Positions 23,789 to 33,652 of a stretch of DNA of 50,964 nt are shown here, in pieces. The stretch is taken from positions 1 to 50,964 of the forward strand of contig NZ_BNAD01000019.1 of NCBI RefSeq assembly GCF_014653115.1, in the 5' to 3' direction. The translations under genes were made by a program, and so were the position numbers. Each line of letters opens with the position of its first letter. Position 1 is the first letter of the stretch. The notes beneath the pieces are model-generated. The model was not told the origin of the DNA. It saw nothing but the letters and a program-made list of their open reading frames with translations, and made no database searches. The stretch is from Nocardioides flavus (ex Wang et al. 2016) (GTDB lineage: Bacteria; Actinomycetota; Actinomycetes; Propionibacteriales; Nocardioidaceae).

Positions 23789-26239
23789 ATGAACAGCCAG
23801 ACCACCGTCCTCGAAGTGGGCGGACTGCACTGGGCCACCTCACAATCGGTGGTCGAGAAGGCGCTCGCGCGCCGCCCCGGCGTGCTTGGAGTGGAGGCGA
23901 ACGCGGTCAGTCAGACCGCGACCATCACCTACGACCCGACCCGAACCTCGCTCGCCGAGCTCACGGGCTGGGTCCGCGACTGCGGCTACCACTGCGCGGG
24001 CCGTGCGGTGCCGGAGCACGTGTGCGACCCCATGGACGAACCGGACGGGAGCCACTCCACGCACCACCCGACCCGCAAGCACCACCCCGCCGGCCACGAG
24101 ACGCAGCTGGTGGACGAACCGCAGACCGGTGACCAGCCAGGGCATGAAGGTCACGAGGGACGGTCGGCGCAGGAGGTCATGGGCCACGGCGGGCACCACG
24201 GCGCCATGTCGATGGAGGACATGACCAGGGACATGCGCAACCGTTTCGCCTTGGCTGCGCTGCTGTCGATCCCGATCACCATGTGGTCACCGATCGGCCG
24301 GGACCTCCTCGGATTCACCGCGTCGGCACCGTTCGGGCTGCGCGACGACGTGTTCACGCTGATCTTGTCGTTGCCGGTGATCCTCTACTCGGCGTGGATC
24401 TTCTTCGACGGCGCCTACCGGGCCCTGCGGGCCAAGACGCTGGACATGATGGTGCTGGTCGCCGTCGCGGTCGGCACCGGCTGGTTGTACAGCCTCGCGG
24501 TCACGTTGACCGGCGGTGGGGAGGTCTTCTACGAGGCAGCCACGGTCCTGACCAGCTTCGTGCTGCTCGGCCACTGGTTCGAGATGCGGGCCCGCGGCGG
24601 GGCGAACGAGGCAGTGCGCACCCTGTTGGAGCTGGCACCGCCCATGGCGGTGGTGCTCCGCGACGGGACCGAGGTGGAGGTGCCCACCGCCGAGGTCGTC
24701 GTCGGCGACCTGCTACTGGTGAGGCCGGGTTCGAAGATCCCCGTGGACGCCGTCGTCGAGGACGGCGAGTCCGAGGTCGATGAGTCGATGGTCACCGGTG
24801 AGAGCCTGCCGGTGAGCAAGGCGCCGGGCGACGAGATCATCGGCGCGTCGATCAACACCACCGGCACGCTGCGGGCCCGGGCGACGAAGGTCGGTTCGGA
24901 CACCGCGCTGGCCCAGATCGTCGCCATGGTCCAAGAGGCACAGAACTCCAAGGCGCCGGGCCAACGGCTCGCCGACAAGGCCGCGTTCTGGTTGGTGTTC
25001 GTGGCCCTCATCGGCGGCACCGGCACGTTTCTGGTGTGGTGGCTGGCAGGGGCCAGCGTGCCGACCGCAGTGTTGTATGCCATCACCGTGGTGGTGATCA
25101 CCTGCCCGGACGCCCTCGGGCTGGCCACCCCGACCGCGATCATGGTCGGCACCGGGCTGGGTGCCAAGCGCGGTGTTCTCTTCAAGAATGCGACCGCCCT
25201 GGAGACCTCGGCCCGGATCGACACCGTCGTGATGGACAAGACCGGCACCCTGACCAAGGGCGAGCCGGAGGTCACCGACGTGGTGGTCCACGGGCTGAGC
25301 GAGGACGACGTCCTCGCGCTGACGGCCGCGGTGGAGCGCGAGTCGGAGCACCCGCTGGCGGCTGCGGTGGTCAGGTACGCCGAGGCCCGACAGGTCCCGC
25401 GCCTGGAGGTTGCTGGTTTCCGCAACGTGCCCGGACACGGCGCCGGCGCGCAGGTGGCGGGCCGCCGGGTGCTGGTGGGCAACCGCAAGCTGATGGTCGA
25501 CGAGGGCATCGACATAGCCGCACTGGTGGCCCGCCGTGACGAGCTGGCGGCGACCGGCCGGACCGCGGTGATGGTGGCGGTGGACGGCACCGCGGCCGCG
25601 GTGATCGCCCTGGCCGATGCCGTCCGGGACACTGCAGCGCCGGCGGTGGCGGCGCTGCACGAGGCCGGCATTGAGGTGGTGATGCTCACTGGCGACAACG
25701 AGGCCACCGCCAAGCGGATCGCCGGCCAGCTCGGCATCGACACCGTGATCGCCGACGTGCTGCCCGGGGACAAGGCGGACAAGGTCGCCGAACTCCAGAG
25801 GGCCGGCAAGAAGGTGGCCATGGTGGGCGACGGCGTCAACGACGCGCCGGCGTTGGCCACCGCAGACATCGGGATCGCGATCGGTGCGGGCACGGACGTG
25901 GCGATCGAGACCGCGGACGTGGTGTTGATGCGCTCGGATCCCCTCGACGTGCCGATCGCGCTGCGGATCGGCAAGGGCACGCTTCGCAAGATGCGACAGA
26001 ATCTGGGTTGGGCGATCGGCTACAACGTGATCGCGCTGCCGATCGCGGCCGGAGTCTTCGAGCCCTCCCTCGGGATCTCGTTGAGCCCCGAGCTCGCGGC
26101 CCTGTCGATGTCGGGGTCCTCGTTCATCGTCGCGGTCAACGCCCTGCATCTCAAGCGGCTTCACCTGCCTTCGGCGCCGCCGGCCGCGGCGACCGGCGCC
26201 CCGGGCCGGCGGGTGCCGGCACCGGCTGGCACGTCCTGA
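23789..26239 (+). CDS. P1B-type metal ATPase with CPD motif and degenerate HMA domain
   Basis: 816 residues. The HMA domain (6-72) has GLHWATSQ where the metal-binding GMxCxxC should be. A His-rich stretch follows (HSTHHPTRKHH, GHGGHHG, 88-139). Core motifs are normal: TGES (336-339), DKTGT (483-487), SEHPL, and GDGVNDAP. The transmembrane metal site reads TCPDALGLATP, Cys439-Pro-Asp441, not CPC, CPH or SPC. The loss of thiols suggests a changed metal or oxidation state, for instance Cu(II) or another harder ion bound through His. Follows GAPDH by 72 bp in a csoR-led cluster. Usual length otherwise. Confidence 0.9.
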   Translation: MNSQTTVLEVGGLHWATSQSVVEKALARRPGVLGVEANAVSQTATITYDPTRTSLAELTGWVRDCGYHCAGRAVPEHVCDPMDEPDGSHSTHHPTRKHHPAGHETQLVDEPQTGDQPGHEGHEGRSAQEVMGHGGHHGAMSMEDMTRDMRNRFALAALLSIPITMWSPIGRDLLGFTASAPFGLRDDVFTLILSLPVILYSAWIFFDGAYRALRAKTLDMMVLVAVAVGTGWLYSLAVTLTGGGEVFYEAATVLTSFVLLGHWFEMRARGGANEAVRTLLELAPPMAVVLRDGTEVEVPTAEVVVGDLLLVRPGSKIPVDAVVEDGESEVDESMVTGESLPVSKAPGDEIIGASINTTGTLRARATKVGSDTALAQIVAMVQEAQNSKAPGQRLADKAAFWLVFVALIGGTGTFLVWWLAGASVPTAVLYAITVVVITCPDALGLATPTAIMVGTGLGAKRGVLFKNATALETSARIDTVVMDKTGTLTKGEPEVTDVVVHGLSEDDVLALTAAVERESEHPLAAAVVRYAEARQVPRLEVAGFRNVPGHGAGAQVAGRRVLVGNRKLMVDEGIDIAALVARRDELAATGRTAVMVAVDGTAAAVIALADAVRDTAAPAVAALHEAGIEVVMLTGDNEATAKRIAGQLGIDTVIADVLPGDKADKVAELQRAGKKVAMVGDGVNDAPALATADIGIAIGAGTDVAIETADVVLMRSDPLDVPIALRIGKGTLRKMRQNLGWAIGYNVIALPIAAGVFEPSLGISLSPELAALSMSGSSFIVAVNALHLKRLHLPSAPPAAATGAPGRRVPAPAGTS

Positions 26240-26242
26240 CGC

Positions 26243-27166
26243 ATGTCATCCTCGAGTGCCACGGATCTTCCCGCCTTGCTACCCAGTGCGGGGCGGCCCC
26301 GCCCGGGACGGATGCTGTTCGTCACCGCGGCATGGGGCGCCTGCTTCCTGGCCATCGAGTGGGGGCTGCGGGACGCACCGGTGCTCTGGTTCGCCGCACT
26401 CCGCGGACTCGTGGCGGGCGTGGCACTGTTGCTGCTCGCCGGCGCCCAGCGGCGCCCAGCGCCGCCGGGGCTCCGGGTCTGGGGACAGATCACGCTGCTG
26501 GGCCTGGTCAACGTCACGATCGCCTTCGCCGCGATGTTCGCCGGTGTCGCAGGACTGGCCACGGGCACCGCCGCGGTGCTGGCGAACGCCCAGCCGTTGC
26601 TCATCCTTCTCCCGGCGTGGTGGCTGTACGGGGAGGCGCTGTCGCGGCGGACCGTGATGGCGATGGTGTTCGGGTTCGCCGGCCTGGTGCTGGTCGCGGT
26701 GCCCGGCGGGGGTGGGGAAGGGGCGGTGTTGTCACTGACTGCGGCGACGGCGATCACAGCCGGAACGCTGCTGTCCCGCCGACTGGGTGGGCTGGACGTG
26801 ATCGTGACGACCGGTTGGCACTTCGTGATCGGGGGAGTGGCCGGCGCGGCGCTCGCGGCCGCGGTGGAGGGTGCACCGCTGATCGCGTGGACGCCGCGGT
26901 TCGTCGCGGTGCTCGGATTCCTGTCCCTGATCGGCACAGCCGCCGCGTTCGTGGTGTGGTTCACCGAGGTCCAGCGTTCCAGGCTGGACCAGCTGAGCGC
27001 CTGGACCTTCCTGACCCCCGTGTTCGGCATCGCCCTCGCCGCGCTGGTGCTGGGGGAGAGGCCGGACGGCTGGACCGCGATCGGGCTGTTCACGGTGCTG
27101 GTCGCGCTCTGGATCATCCTGCGGCCGCAATCGGCCGGTTCCGCCGACGCCGACGAGGCGCTGTGA
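26243..27166 (+). CDS. EamA/DMT-family transporter
   Basis: 307 residues with ten membrane segments in two homologous EamA halves, split near residue 150; GLVNVTIAFAAMFAGVAGLA and GTAAAFVVWFTEVQR are the usual late-half and early-half landmarks. These exporters move amino acids, nucleosides or other small metabolites; the substrate is not predictable. It begins 3 bp after the ATPase stop and ends 13 bp before the GH65 fusion, so it is co-transcribed with both. The Pro/Arg-rich N-terminus (1-25) is cytoplasmic. Confidence 0.88.
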   Translation: MSSSSATDLPALLPSAGRPRPGRMLFVTAAWGACFLAIEWGLRDAPVLWFAALRGLVAGVALLLLAGAQRRPAPPGLRVWGQITLLGLVNVTIAFAAMFAGVAGLATGTAAVLANAQPLLILLPAWWLYGEALSRRTVMAMVFGFAGLVLVAVPGGGGEGAVLSLTAATAITAGTLLSRRLGGLDVIVTTGWHFVIGGVAGAALAAAVEGAPLIAWTPRFVAVLGFLSLIGTAAAFVVWFTEVQRSRLDQLSAWTFLTPVFGIALAALVLGERPDGWTAIGLFTVLVALWIILRPQSAGSADADEAL

Positions 27167-27179
27167 GGATGGAGAAGTG

Positions 27180-30100
27180 ATGAAGGACCTGACGCCCACC
27201 GGTGCCGTGCCGCCCCAGGATGCGGTGATCTTCGACATGGACGGGGTGGTCACCGACACCGCTTCGGTCCACGCGCAGGCGTGGAAGAGGCTGTTCGACG
27301 CGGTGCTGAACGACGACCGGGCGCAGGCAGGCGCCGGAGGTACGCCGCGGCCCTTCGACGCCGACGCCGACTATCGCCGCTACGTGGACGGACGGTCGCG
27401 GAAGGACGGGGTCGCGGCCTTCCTGGCCGCCCGCGGTATCGACATCCCGACCGGGTCACCGCTGGACCCGCCCGGTGGCTGGACCGTGCACGGGCTTGCC
27501 GCGTCGAAGAACGAGATCTACCGCGAGCTCCTCGCCGAACACGGGGTGAGGGTGTTCGCCGGCACTGTGGAGCTGCTGGAGCGGCTGCGGGCCGGGGGTG
27601 TGCCGGTCGCCCTGGTCACCGCGAGCCGCAACGCGGAGGCGTTGCTCGCTGCGGCCGACCTCGGTGGGGTCTTCGATGTCGTGGTGGACGGCGAGGTGGC
27701 CATCGAGGCCGGGCTGCCGGGCAAACCGGACCCGGCCACTTTCTTGGAGGCCGCGCGCCGCCTGGGCGTGGCTCCAGACAGGGCCGCGGTGGTCGAGGAT
27801 GCCGTGGCGGGGGTGCAGGCGGCCCGCCTCGGCGGTTTCGGGCTGGTGGTGGGTGTGGACCGGTCCGGGCACCGGGAGGCGCTGGAAGCCGCCGGTGCGG
27901 ACCTGGTGGTGGAGGACGTCTCCCAGCTGGACCTCGGCGCGCTACGGGTCGACCCGTGGCTGCTGGTCTACCAGGGGTTCGACCCGGCTCATGAGGGGCA
28001 CCGAGAAGCGCTGACCACACTCGGCAACGGCTACATGGGAACCCGGGGTGCGGCCCCGGAGCGGTCCGCGGACGGCGTGCACTACCCCGGTACCTACCTG
28101 GCCGGGGTCTACAACCGGCTCACCTCCACCGTGCACGGCCGGGAGGTGGAGGACGAGCACCTGGTCAACGCCCCGAACTGGCTGTGCCTGGACATTCGTC
28201 CCGGTGAAGGATCGTGGTGGTCGCAGGGCGGCCTGTCGGTGTCGGACGAGCGCCGGGAGCTCGACCTGCGAAGGGCGGTGCTGACCCGGCACGCGGTGCT
28301 CACCGACCCTGCCGGTCGGCGACTGCGGTTGACCCAGCGGCGGTTGGTCTCAATGGCCCGGCCCCACCTGGCCGCCCTGGAGACCACCCTGGTCGCCGAC
28401 GGTTGGAGCGGCACGGTGAGCATCGTCTGTGGCATCGACGGCGGGGTACGCAACGGCAACGTAGCGGAGTACCGGCCTCTGGCCGATCAGCACCTGCGCA
28501 CGGTCTCCGACGAGGAGGTCGATCCGGGCACCCTGCTGGTGGAGGTCGAGACGATCCAGAGCCGGATCGGCATCGCCACCGCAGCCCGCACCACCGTGAC
28601 CACGACGGGAGTGACCCGTACCGGTGCCGTCGGCTCAACCACCACGAACGAGTCGCGGGCGGGGCACGGCTTCGAGCTGACGTTGAGAGACGGGGTACCG
28701 GTGACGGTGGACAAGACCGTCGCGGTGTTCACTTCTCGCGACCGGGCGAGCGCCTCGCCGCGGCTCGCGGCGCTCGCGGAGCTGGCCTGGGCACCGAACG
28801 GACTCGGTGACCTGCTGCCCGCCCATGAGGCGGCATGGCAACGGCTGTGGGACCGGTTCGCCATCGAGCTGGATGCTGACCGGCAGACCCAGCTGACGCT
28901 CAACCTGCACCTGTTCCACCTGCTGCAGTCGCTCTCCCCGCACACAGCCGGCCTGGATGCCGGAGTGCCGGCCCGAGGCCTGCACGGGGAGGGCTACCGG
29001 GGGCACGTGTTCTGGGACGAGCTGTTCGTGCTGCCGGTGCTCAGCTCGCACCTGCCCTCGGTGACCCGCGCGCTGCTCGACTACCGGCACCTCCGTCTCG
29101 ACGCAGCCCGCCGCGCTGCCACCGCCGCAGGTCTGGCCGGCGCAATGTTCCCGTGGCAGAGCGGCAGTGACGGCCGCGAGGAGACGCCCGACCAGCTGTT
29201 CAACCTGCTTTCGGGTCGGTGGATGGCCGACAACTCCCGACGTCAACGCCACGTCGGGCTCGCGGTCGCCTACAACGCCTGGCAGTACTACCAGGCCACC
29301 GGCGACGTCGACTGGCTGTCCCACCGTGGCGCCGACCTGATCATCGAGGTGGCCCGCCTGTTCACCAGCCTGGCCACCTACGATGTTGACGAGGACCGGT
29401 TCCACATCGTCGGGGTGATGGGGCCCGACGAGTACCACGACGGCTACCCCGGCGCCCCCGGCGAGGGGCTGCGGGACAACGCCTACACGAACGTCCTCAC
29501 CGCCTGGGTCTGCCAACGTGCCGTGGACGTTCTGGGCCTGGCAGTCGGACACGACTGCGACGCACTGCACTCGCGCCTCAGCATCGGGCCCGACGAGCCG
29601 GCCCGCTGGGAGCACCTGAGCCGCCGCCTCGCGGTGCCCTTCCACGACGGGGTGATCAGCCAGTTCGCCGGCTACGAGTCGTTGGCGGAGCTGGACTGGG
29701 ACCGCTACCGGGTCACCTACGGCAACGTCGGGCGGCTCGACCTGATCCTGGAGGCTGAGGGTGACACCACCAACCGGTACAAGCTCGCCAAGCAGGCTGA
29801 CGTCCTCATGCTGGTCTACCTCTTCGGCCCCGACGGGCTCGCCGAGATGCTGCGCCGCCTCGGCTACCCCGACCGCCCAGGCCTCGTCGAGGACACCGTG
29901 GAGTACTACTTGGGACGGACCGCGCACGGCTCGACGCTGAGCCGCGTCGTGCACGCCTCGGTGCTCGCGCGTATGGACCCTGCGCGCGGGTGGCGCACCT
30001 TCCGGGAGGCGCTGGCCGCCGATCTGGACGACACTCAGGGCGGAACCACCCGCGAAGGCATCCACCTGGGGGCGATGGCCGGGACCATCGACATCATCAC

Positions 30101-30380
30101 CCGCGCCTTCGCCGGGATCCGCAGCGAGGACGATGTGGTGGTGTTCGAGCCGCGCCTGCCAGAAGGATTGCGGTCGGCTCGGTTCACCATCGTGCACCGG
30201 GGCCAACGACTGCGGGTGGTGGTCACCCCAGACGTGCTGGAGGTGCACGCCCAGCTCTGCGCCACCAGAACGGAGGTCCGGATCCGGGTTGGAGGTGAGA
30301 ACCTGGCCGTGGCCCCAGGGGAGCGCGTGGTGCTTCGGTGGACGCCGCGAACAGGTGCGCGGCCGGGCCGGATGCGCTGA
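27180..30380 (+). CDS. Beta-phosphoglucomutase/GH65 glycoside phosphorylase fusion
   Basis: 1066 residues from ATG 27180 (a GTG lies directly before it). Residues 1-260 form a HAD mutase: DMDGVVTDTASVHAQAW with the nucleophile Asp, KPDPATFLEA and the acidic EDAVAGVQAA. Residues 265-1060 are a GH65 phosphorylase with the catalytic Glu in GVMGPDEYHDGY and WQSGSDGREE. GH65 phosphorylases split alpha-glucosides such as trehalose or maltose to beta-glucose-1-P, and the mutase makes glucose-6-P, so one chain couples both steps without ATP. It sits downstream of a DMT transporter and metal ATPase. Confidence 0.92.
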   Translation: MKDLTPTGAVPPQDAVIFDMDGVVTDTASVHAQAWKRLFDAVLNDDRAQAGAGGTPRPFDADADYRRYVDGRSRKDGVAAFLAARGIDIPTGSPLDPPGGWTVHGLAASKNEIYRELLAEHGVRVFAGTVELLERLRAGGVPVALVTASRNAEALLAAADLGGVFDVVVDGEVAIEAGLPGKPDPATFLEAARRLGVAPDRAAVVEDAVAGVQAARLGGFGLVVGVDRSGHREALEAAGADLVVEDVSQLDLGALRVDPWLLVYQGFDPAHEGHREALTTLGNGYMGTRGAAPERSADGVHYPGTYLAGVYNRLTSTVHGREVEDEHLVNAPNWLCLDIRPGEGSWWSQGGLSVSDERRELDLRRAVLTRHAVLTDPAGRRLRLTQRRLVSMARPHLAALETTLVADGWSGTVSIVCGIDGGVRNGNVAEYRPLADQHLRTVSDEEVDPGTLLVEVETIQSRIGIATAARTTVTTTGVTRTGAVGSTTTNESRAGHGFELTLRDGVPVTVDKTVAVFTSRDRASASPRLAALAELAWAPNGLGDLLPAHEAAWQRLWDRFAIELDADRQTQLTLNLHLFHLLQSLSPHTAGLDAGVPARGLHGEGYRGHVFWDELFVLPVLSSHLPSVTRALLDYRHLRLDAARRAATAAGLAGAMFPWQSGSDGREETPDQLFNLLSGRWMADNSRRQRHVGLAVAYNAWQYYQATGDVDWLSHRGADLIIEVARLFTSLATYDVDEDRFHIVGVMGPDEYHDGYPGAPGEGLRDNAYTNVLTAWVCQRAVDVLGLAVGHDCDALHSRLSIGPDEPARWEHLSRRLAVPFHDGVISQFAGYESLAELDWDRYRVTYGNVGRLDLILEAEGDTTNRYKLAKQADVLMLVYLFGPDGLAEMLRRLGYPDRPGLVEDTVEYYLGRTAHGSTLSRVVHASVLARMDPARGWRTFREALAADLDDTQGGTTREGIHLGAMAGTIDIITRAFAGIRSEDDVVVFEPRLPEGLRSARFTIVHRGQRLRVVVTPDVLEVHAQLCATRTEVRIRVGGENLAVAPGERVVLRWTPRTGARPGRMR

Positions 30381-30485
30381 TCACGATGGTCGGGTCCGAA
30401 CACGACCTGATCGTGCCGACCTTCACGGGATCTTCACCCAACGTCCAGTGGGGTTATACCTCTCGCTTGTTGAGTGGATACCAGT

Positions 30486-30500
30486 TACCCGCACGGGGTA
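30486..30500. promoter_or_regulatory. Candidate CsoR operator
   Basis: TACCC-GCACG-GGGTA, a perfect 15-bp dyad 42 bp before the cupredoxin-ATPase ATG (30542). It has the same 15-bp frame as the site before csoR (22213-22227), which makes shared control by CsoR likely. Confidence 0.6.
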
Positions 30501-30541
30501 TGAGAGCGGTTGCCGCGGCAGCCGGGAGGTGTGAACAAGTC

Positions 30542-33351
30542 ATGAGCGTGCAAGATTGGCTCGTCGTGGGGGCAGCGGCTGCGTTGACTGCCCTTCTCGG
30601 CTGGTACTTCTTCGGCCCGAAGAGCAGCCGACGGGCAGACCTCAGCGATGGCGTACAAGTCGCCACCGTCACCGTGAAGGGCGGCTACAGCCCCAGCTTG
30701 GTCGAGGTGCAGGCCGGAACGCCGGTGCGGCTACTCTTCGACCGGCAGGAGAGCGGCGACTGCTCCTCCCGCGTGGTGTTTGCGGACTTCAAGATCAACC
30801 AGACCTTGCCCGCCTACGCCACCACTGCAGTGGAGTTCACGCCGACCGAACCTGGTGAATTCGAGTTCGCCTGCGGTATGAACATGCTGCACGGCCGCCT
30901 CCGCGTCGCGGCAGCGTCGAGCGCCACCTCTCCTAGCGCCGACCCCTTGGGCGTCACGGCTGTCCTGGTCCGGTCGGATCCAACGGCCGATAGTGTCGAG
31001 CCAGCCGTCAGCACCGTTGGTCCGGCAACTTCGGCGACCGGAGTTCCGCGAGCTGGTGACGGGTCGGTCGGCTCCATGCATGGGTCGTCGACGCAGCCGG
31101 AGTCGGAGGGGGACGCTGAGGAGCGGGAGCGCGCAGCCGAGATCACGGATCTGCGGCGCGCCGGGTGGTCTTCGGTGCGGTTCTCACTGTTCCAGTGCTC
31201 CTGGCGGTAATGCTCACCGAGTTCTTCGACGTCACCTGGGTGCCGGACCTGCTGATGAACCCGTGGCTCCAGCTGGCGCTCATCAGCCCGGTGATGGGTT
31301 ACACCGGCTGGCCGATCCACAAGACAGGCTGGCTGGCACTGGCGCACCGCAGCGCCGACATGAATTCCCTGATCACGTTGGGCACCATCGCGGCCTTCGG
31401 CTACAGCCTGGTGGTGACGTTCGTCCCCGGCGTCCTGCCTCTGGACGTCCGCGAGGTCTACTACGAGGCCGTCGGGGTGATCATCACCCTGATCCTGCTC
31501 GGCAGGCTCCTGGAGACCAAGGCCAAGGCCGGCACCGGCGAGGCGATCAGGACCCTGATCGGCCTGCAACCGCGGACCGCGCGGATCGTCCGAGATGGCG
31601 TGGAGCTGGAGGTGGCCATCGACGACGTCAGGCTCGCCGACGTCGTGGTGGTTCGACCGGGCGAGAAGCTGCCCGTGGACGGGGAGGTCCTCGAGGGCAG
31701 CTCGTCGGTCGACGAGTCGATGGTCACCGGAGAACCGATCCCGGTCACCAAGAAGCCCGGCGACGCCGTCATCGGGGCCACGATCAATCAGACCGGAACC
31801 TTCCGGTACAACGCCACCAAGGTCGGGGCCGACACCATGCTGGCTCAGATCATCAACCTGGTGCGCCAGGCCCAGGGGTCCAAGGCGCCCATCCAGCGTC
31901 TGGTGGACAGGGTGTCCAGCTACTTCGTCCCTGCCGTCATCGGCATCGCGATCTGGACCTTCGTCATCTGGGCGCTCGTTGGGCCGCCGCCCGCCTTCGT
32001 CTTCGCCCTCGTCGCCGCCGTCTCCGTCCTGATCATCGCCTGCCCGTGCGCACTCGGACTGGCCACACCGCTGTCGATCACCGTGGGCACTGGCAAGGGG
32101 GCCACCGCAGGGATCCTGATCCGATCCGCGGAGGCCTTGGAAACCGCCCACAAGCTCGACACGGTCGTGCTCGACAAGACCGGAACGATCACCAAGGGCA
32201 CGCCCGCGCTGACCGACGTTCGCCCCACAGGTGGGTGCACGGAGGACCAGCTCCTCGCTCTCGTCGCTGCAGTTGAGCGCTCCTCAGAGCACCCACTGGC
32301 CGCAGCCATCGTCGCGGGCGCCCACGCCCGGGACTTGGACCTTCCCGAAGTCATAGCTTTCGACTCGGTGACAGGGCAAGGCGTGCGCGCGCTCGTCGAG
32401 GGCCGCGAGGTGCTGGTCGGCAACCACCGCCTGCTCGCGGGGGCCGGCATCGACATCCAAGCCCTCCAGCGCGACGTCCAGCTCCTCGCCGCCGACGGCA
32501 AGACCCCGATGTTGGCGGCCGTGGATGGTGAAGCGGCGGGTGTAATTGGGGTCGCGGACACGCTCAAGGACGGCTCAGCAGCGGCGGTGGCGGCGCTCGT
32601 GCAGCGCGGCATCGAGGTCGTCATGATGACCGGCGACAACCGCGCGACAGCCGCCGCGATCGCCCGTCAGGTGGGAATCAACCGGGTGGTGGCCGAGGTC
32701 ATGCCCGAGCACAAGGCTCGGGAGGTCAAGCGCCTCCAAGGAGAAGGCCGCATCGTCGGCATGGTCGGCGACGGGATCAACGACGCCCCGGCACTGGCGC
32801 AGGCAGACGTCGGCTCCGCCATCGGCACCGGTACCGACGTGGCGATCGAGTCCTCCGACATCACCTTGATCTCCGGGGCCCTGTCTGGGCTCGTCACGGC
32901 AGTGGACCTCTCGCGCGCCACCATGCGCAACATCCGGCAGAACCTGGTGTTCGCATTCCTCTACAACGGCTTGGGGATCCCGATCGCCGCGGGGGCTCTG
33001 TACCCGACCTTCGGCTGGACACTGAGCCCGATGATCGCGGCTGGGGCCATGGCGCTGTCTTCGCTGTCCGTCGTGGCCAACGCCAACCGGCTGCGCGGAT
33101 TCACCCCACAACCAGTCCACGACGTCGCCGACATTCCAGCCACCGACCCGGTGGTGGAGGTGGGAGGCGACGGAGAAGAGGAGATCACCATGTCCGAGAG
33201 CGCCACCGACCCCGTCTGTGGGATGAGCATCGATCCGACGTCCGCGGCAGCGTCCGCCGAGCACGGCGGCCGCACGTTCTACTTCTGCTCCACCCACTGC
33301 GCGGACCAGTTCCGCGCCGAGCCCGACACGTACGCCACCGCCGCCAACTAG
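30542..33351 (+). pseudogene. Copper P1B ATPase with N-terminal cupredoxin and C-terminal YHS domains, frameshifted
   Basis: From ATG 30542 (GGGAGGTG): a signal-anchor helix, then a cupredoxin domain (VTVKGGYSPSLVEVQAGTPV ... FEFACGMNMLHGRLRV with Cys and Met ligands), then a linker. At about 31155 the codons CTG CGG CGC carry an extra GC, so the frame must shift to read RVVFGAVLTVPVLLAV. From there the core is intact to 33351: VTGEP, ACPCALGLATP (copper-type CPC), DKTGTITKG, GDGINDAP. It ends in a YHS domain, DPVCGMSIDP and FYFCSTHC. Shifted, the 3' part could still start at GTG 31165. A CsoR-type dyad lies upstream. Confidence 0.88.
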
Positions 33352-33652
33352 GGAAGCAGTCGGACCCGCCACCTTTGGCCGGGTGGGGCCTGCAACACGA
33401 CGGAGCGCTTCTCTGAGCAGCCGACGGTCTCCCACCGAACCTGCTCCATTCCTGCTCGCGGTCGAAGCATGCGATCCGGAGCCGAGTCCCGACTGCCGTC
33501 GCCGCCCATCCTCGCCTGAACGAGGCCGGCCGAGGGCGCCGCGGGCTAATGCCTCTCTTCGAGTGACTTGGTGCCTGTCGGCGGCACAGTGGTAGCGACT
33601 AGCCTCGCTGAGGCGCGGTCCGCGACGCCGCGGGGAGCGAGAGGAGCACCGA
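33352..33652. other. Intergenic region, 301 bp, no gene recognised
   Basis: No convincing reading frame. CCACC at 33369-33373 and GGTGG at 33382-33386 could pair as a weak terminator after the copper ATPase. A GAGAGGAG ribosome site at about 33639-33646 serves the next gene. Confidence 0.4.

Noticed and set aside
26243..27166. EamA transporter as a copper exporter
   Set aside because: DMT transporters carry organic solutes; position in the operon alone does not support metal transport.
28635..30248. 537-codon open frame antisense to the GH65 fusion
   Set aside because: High-GC third-position effect opposite a well-supported gene; no recognisable domain.
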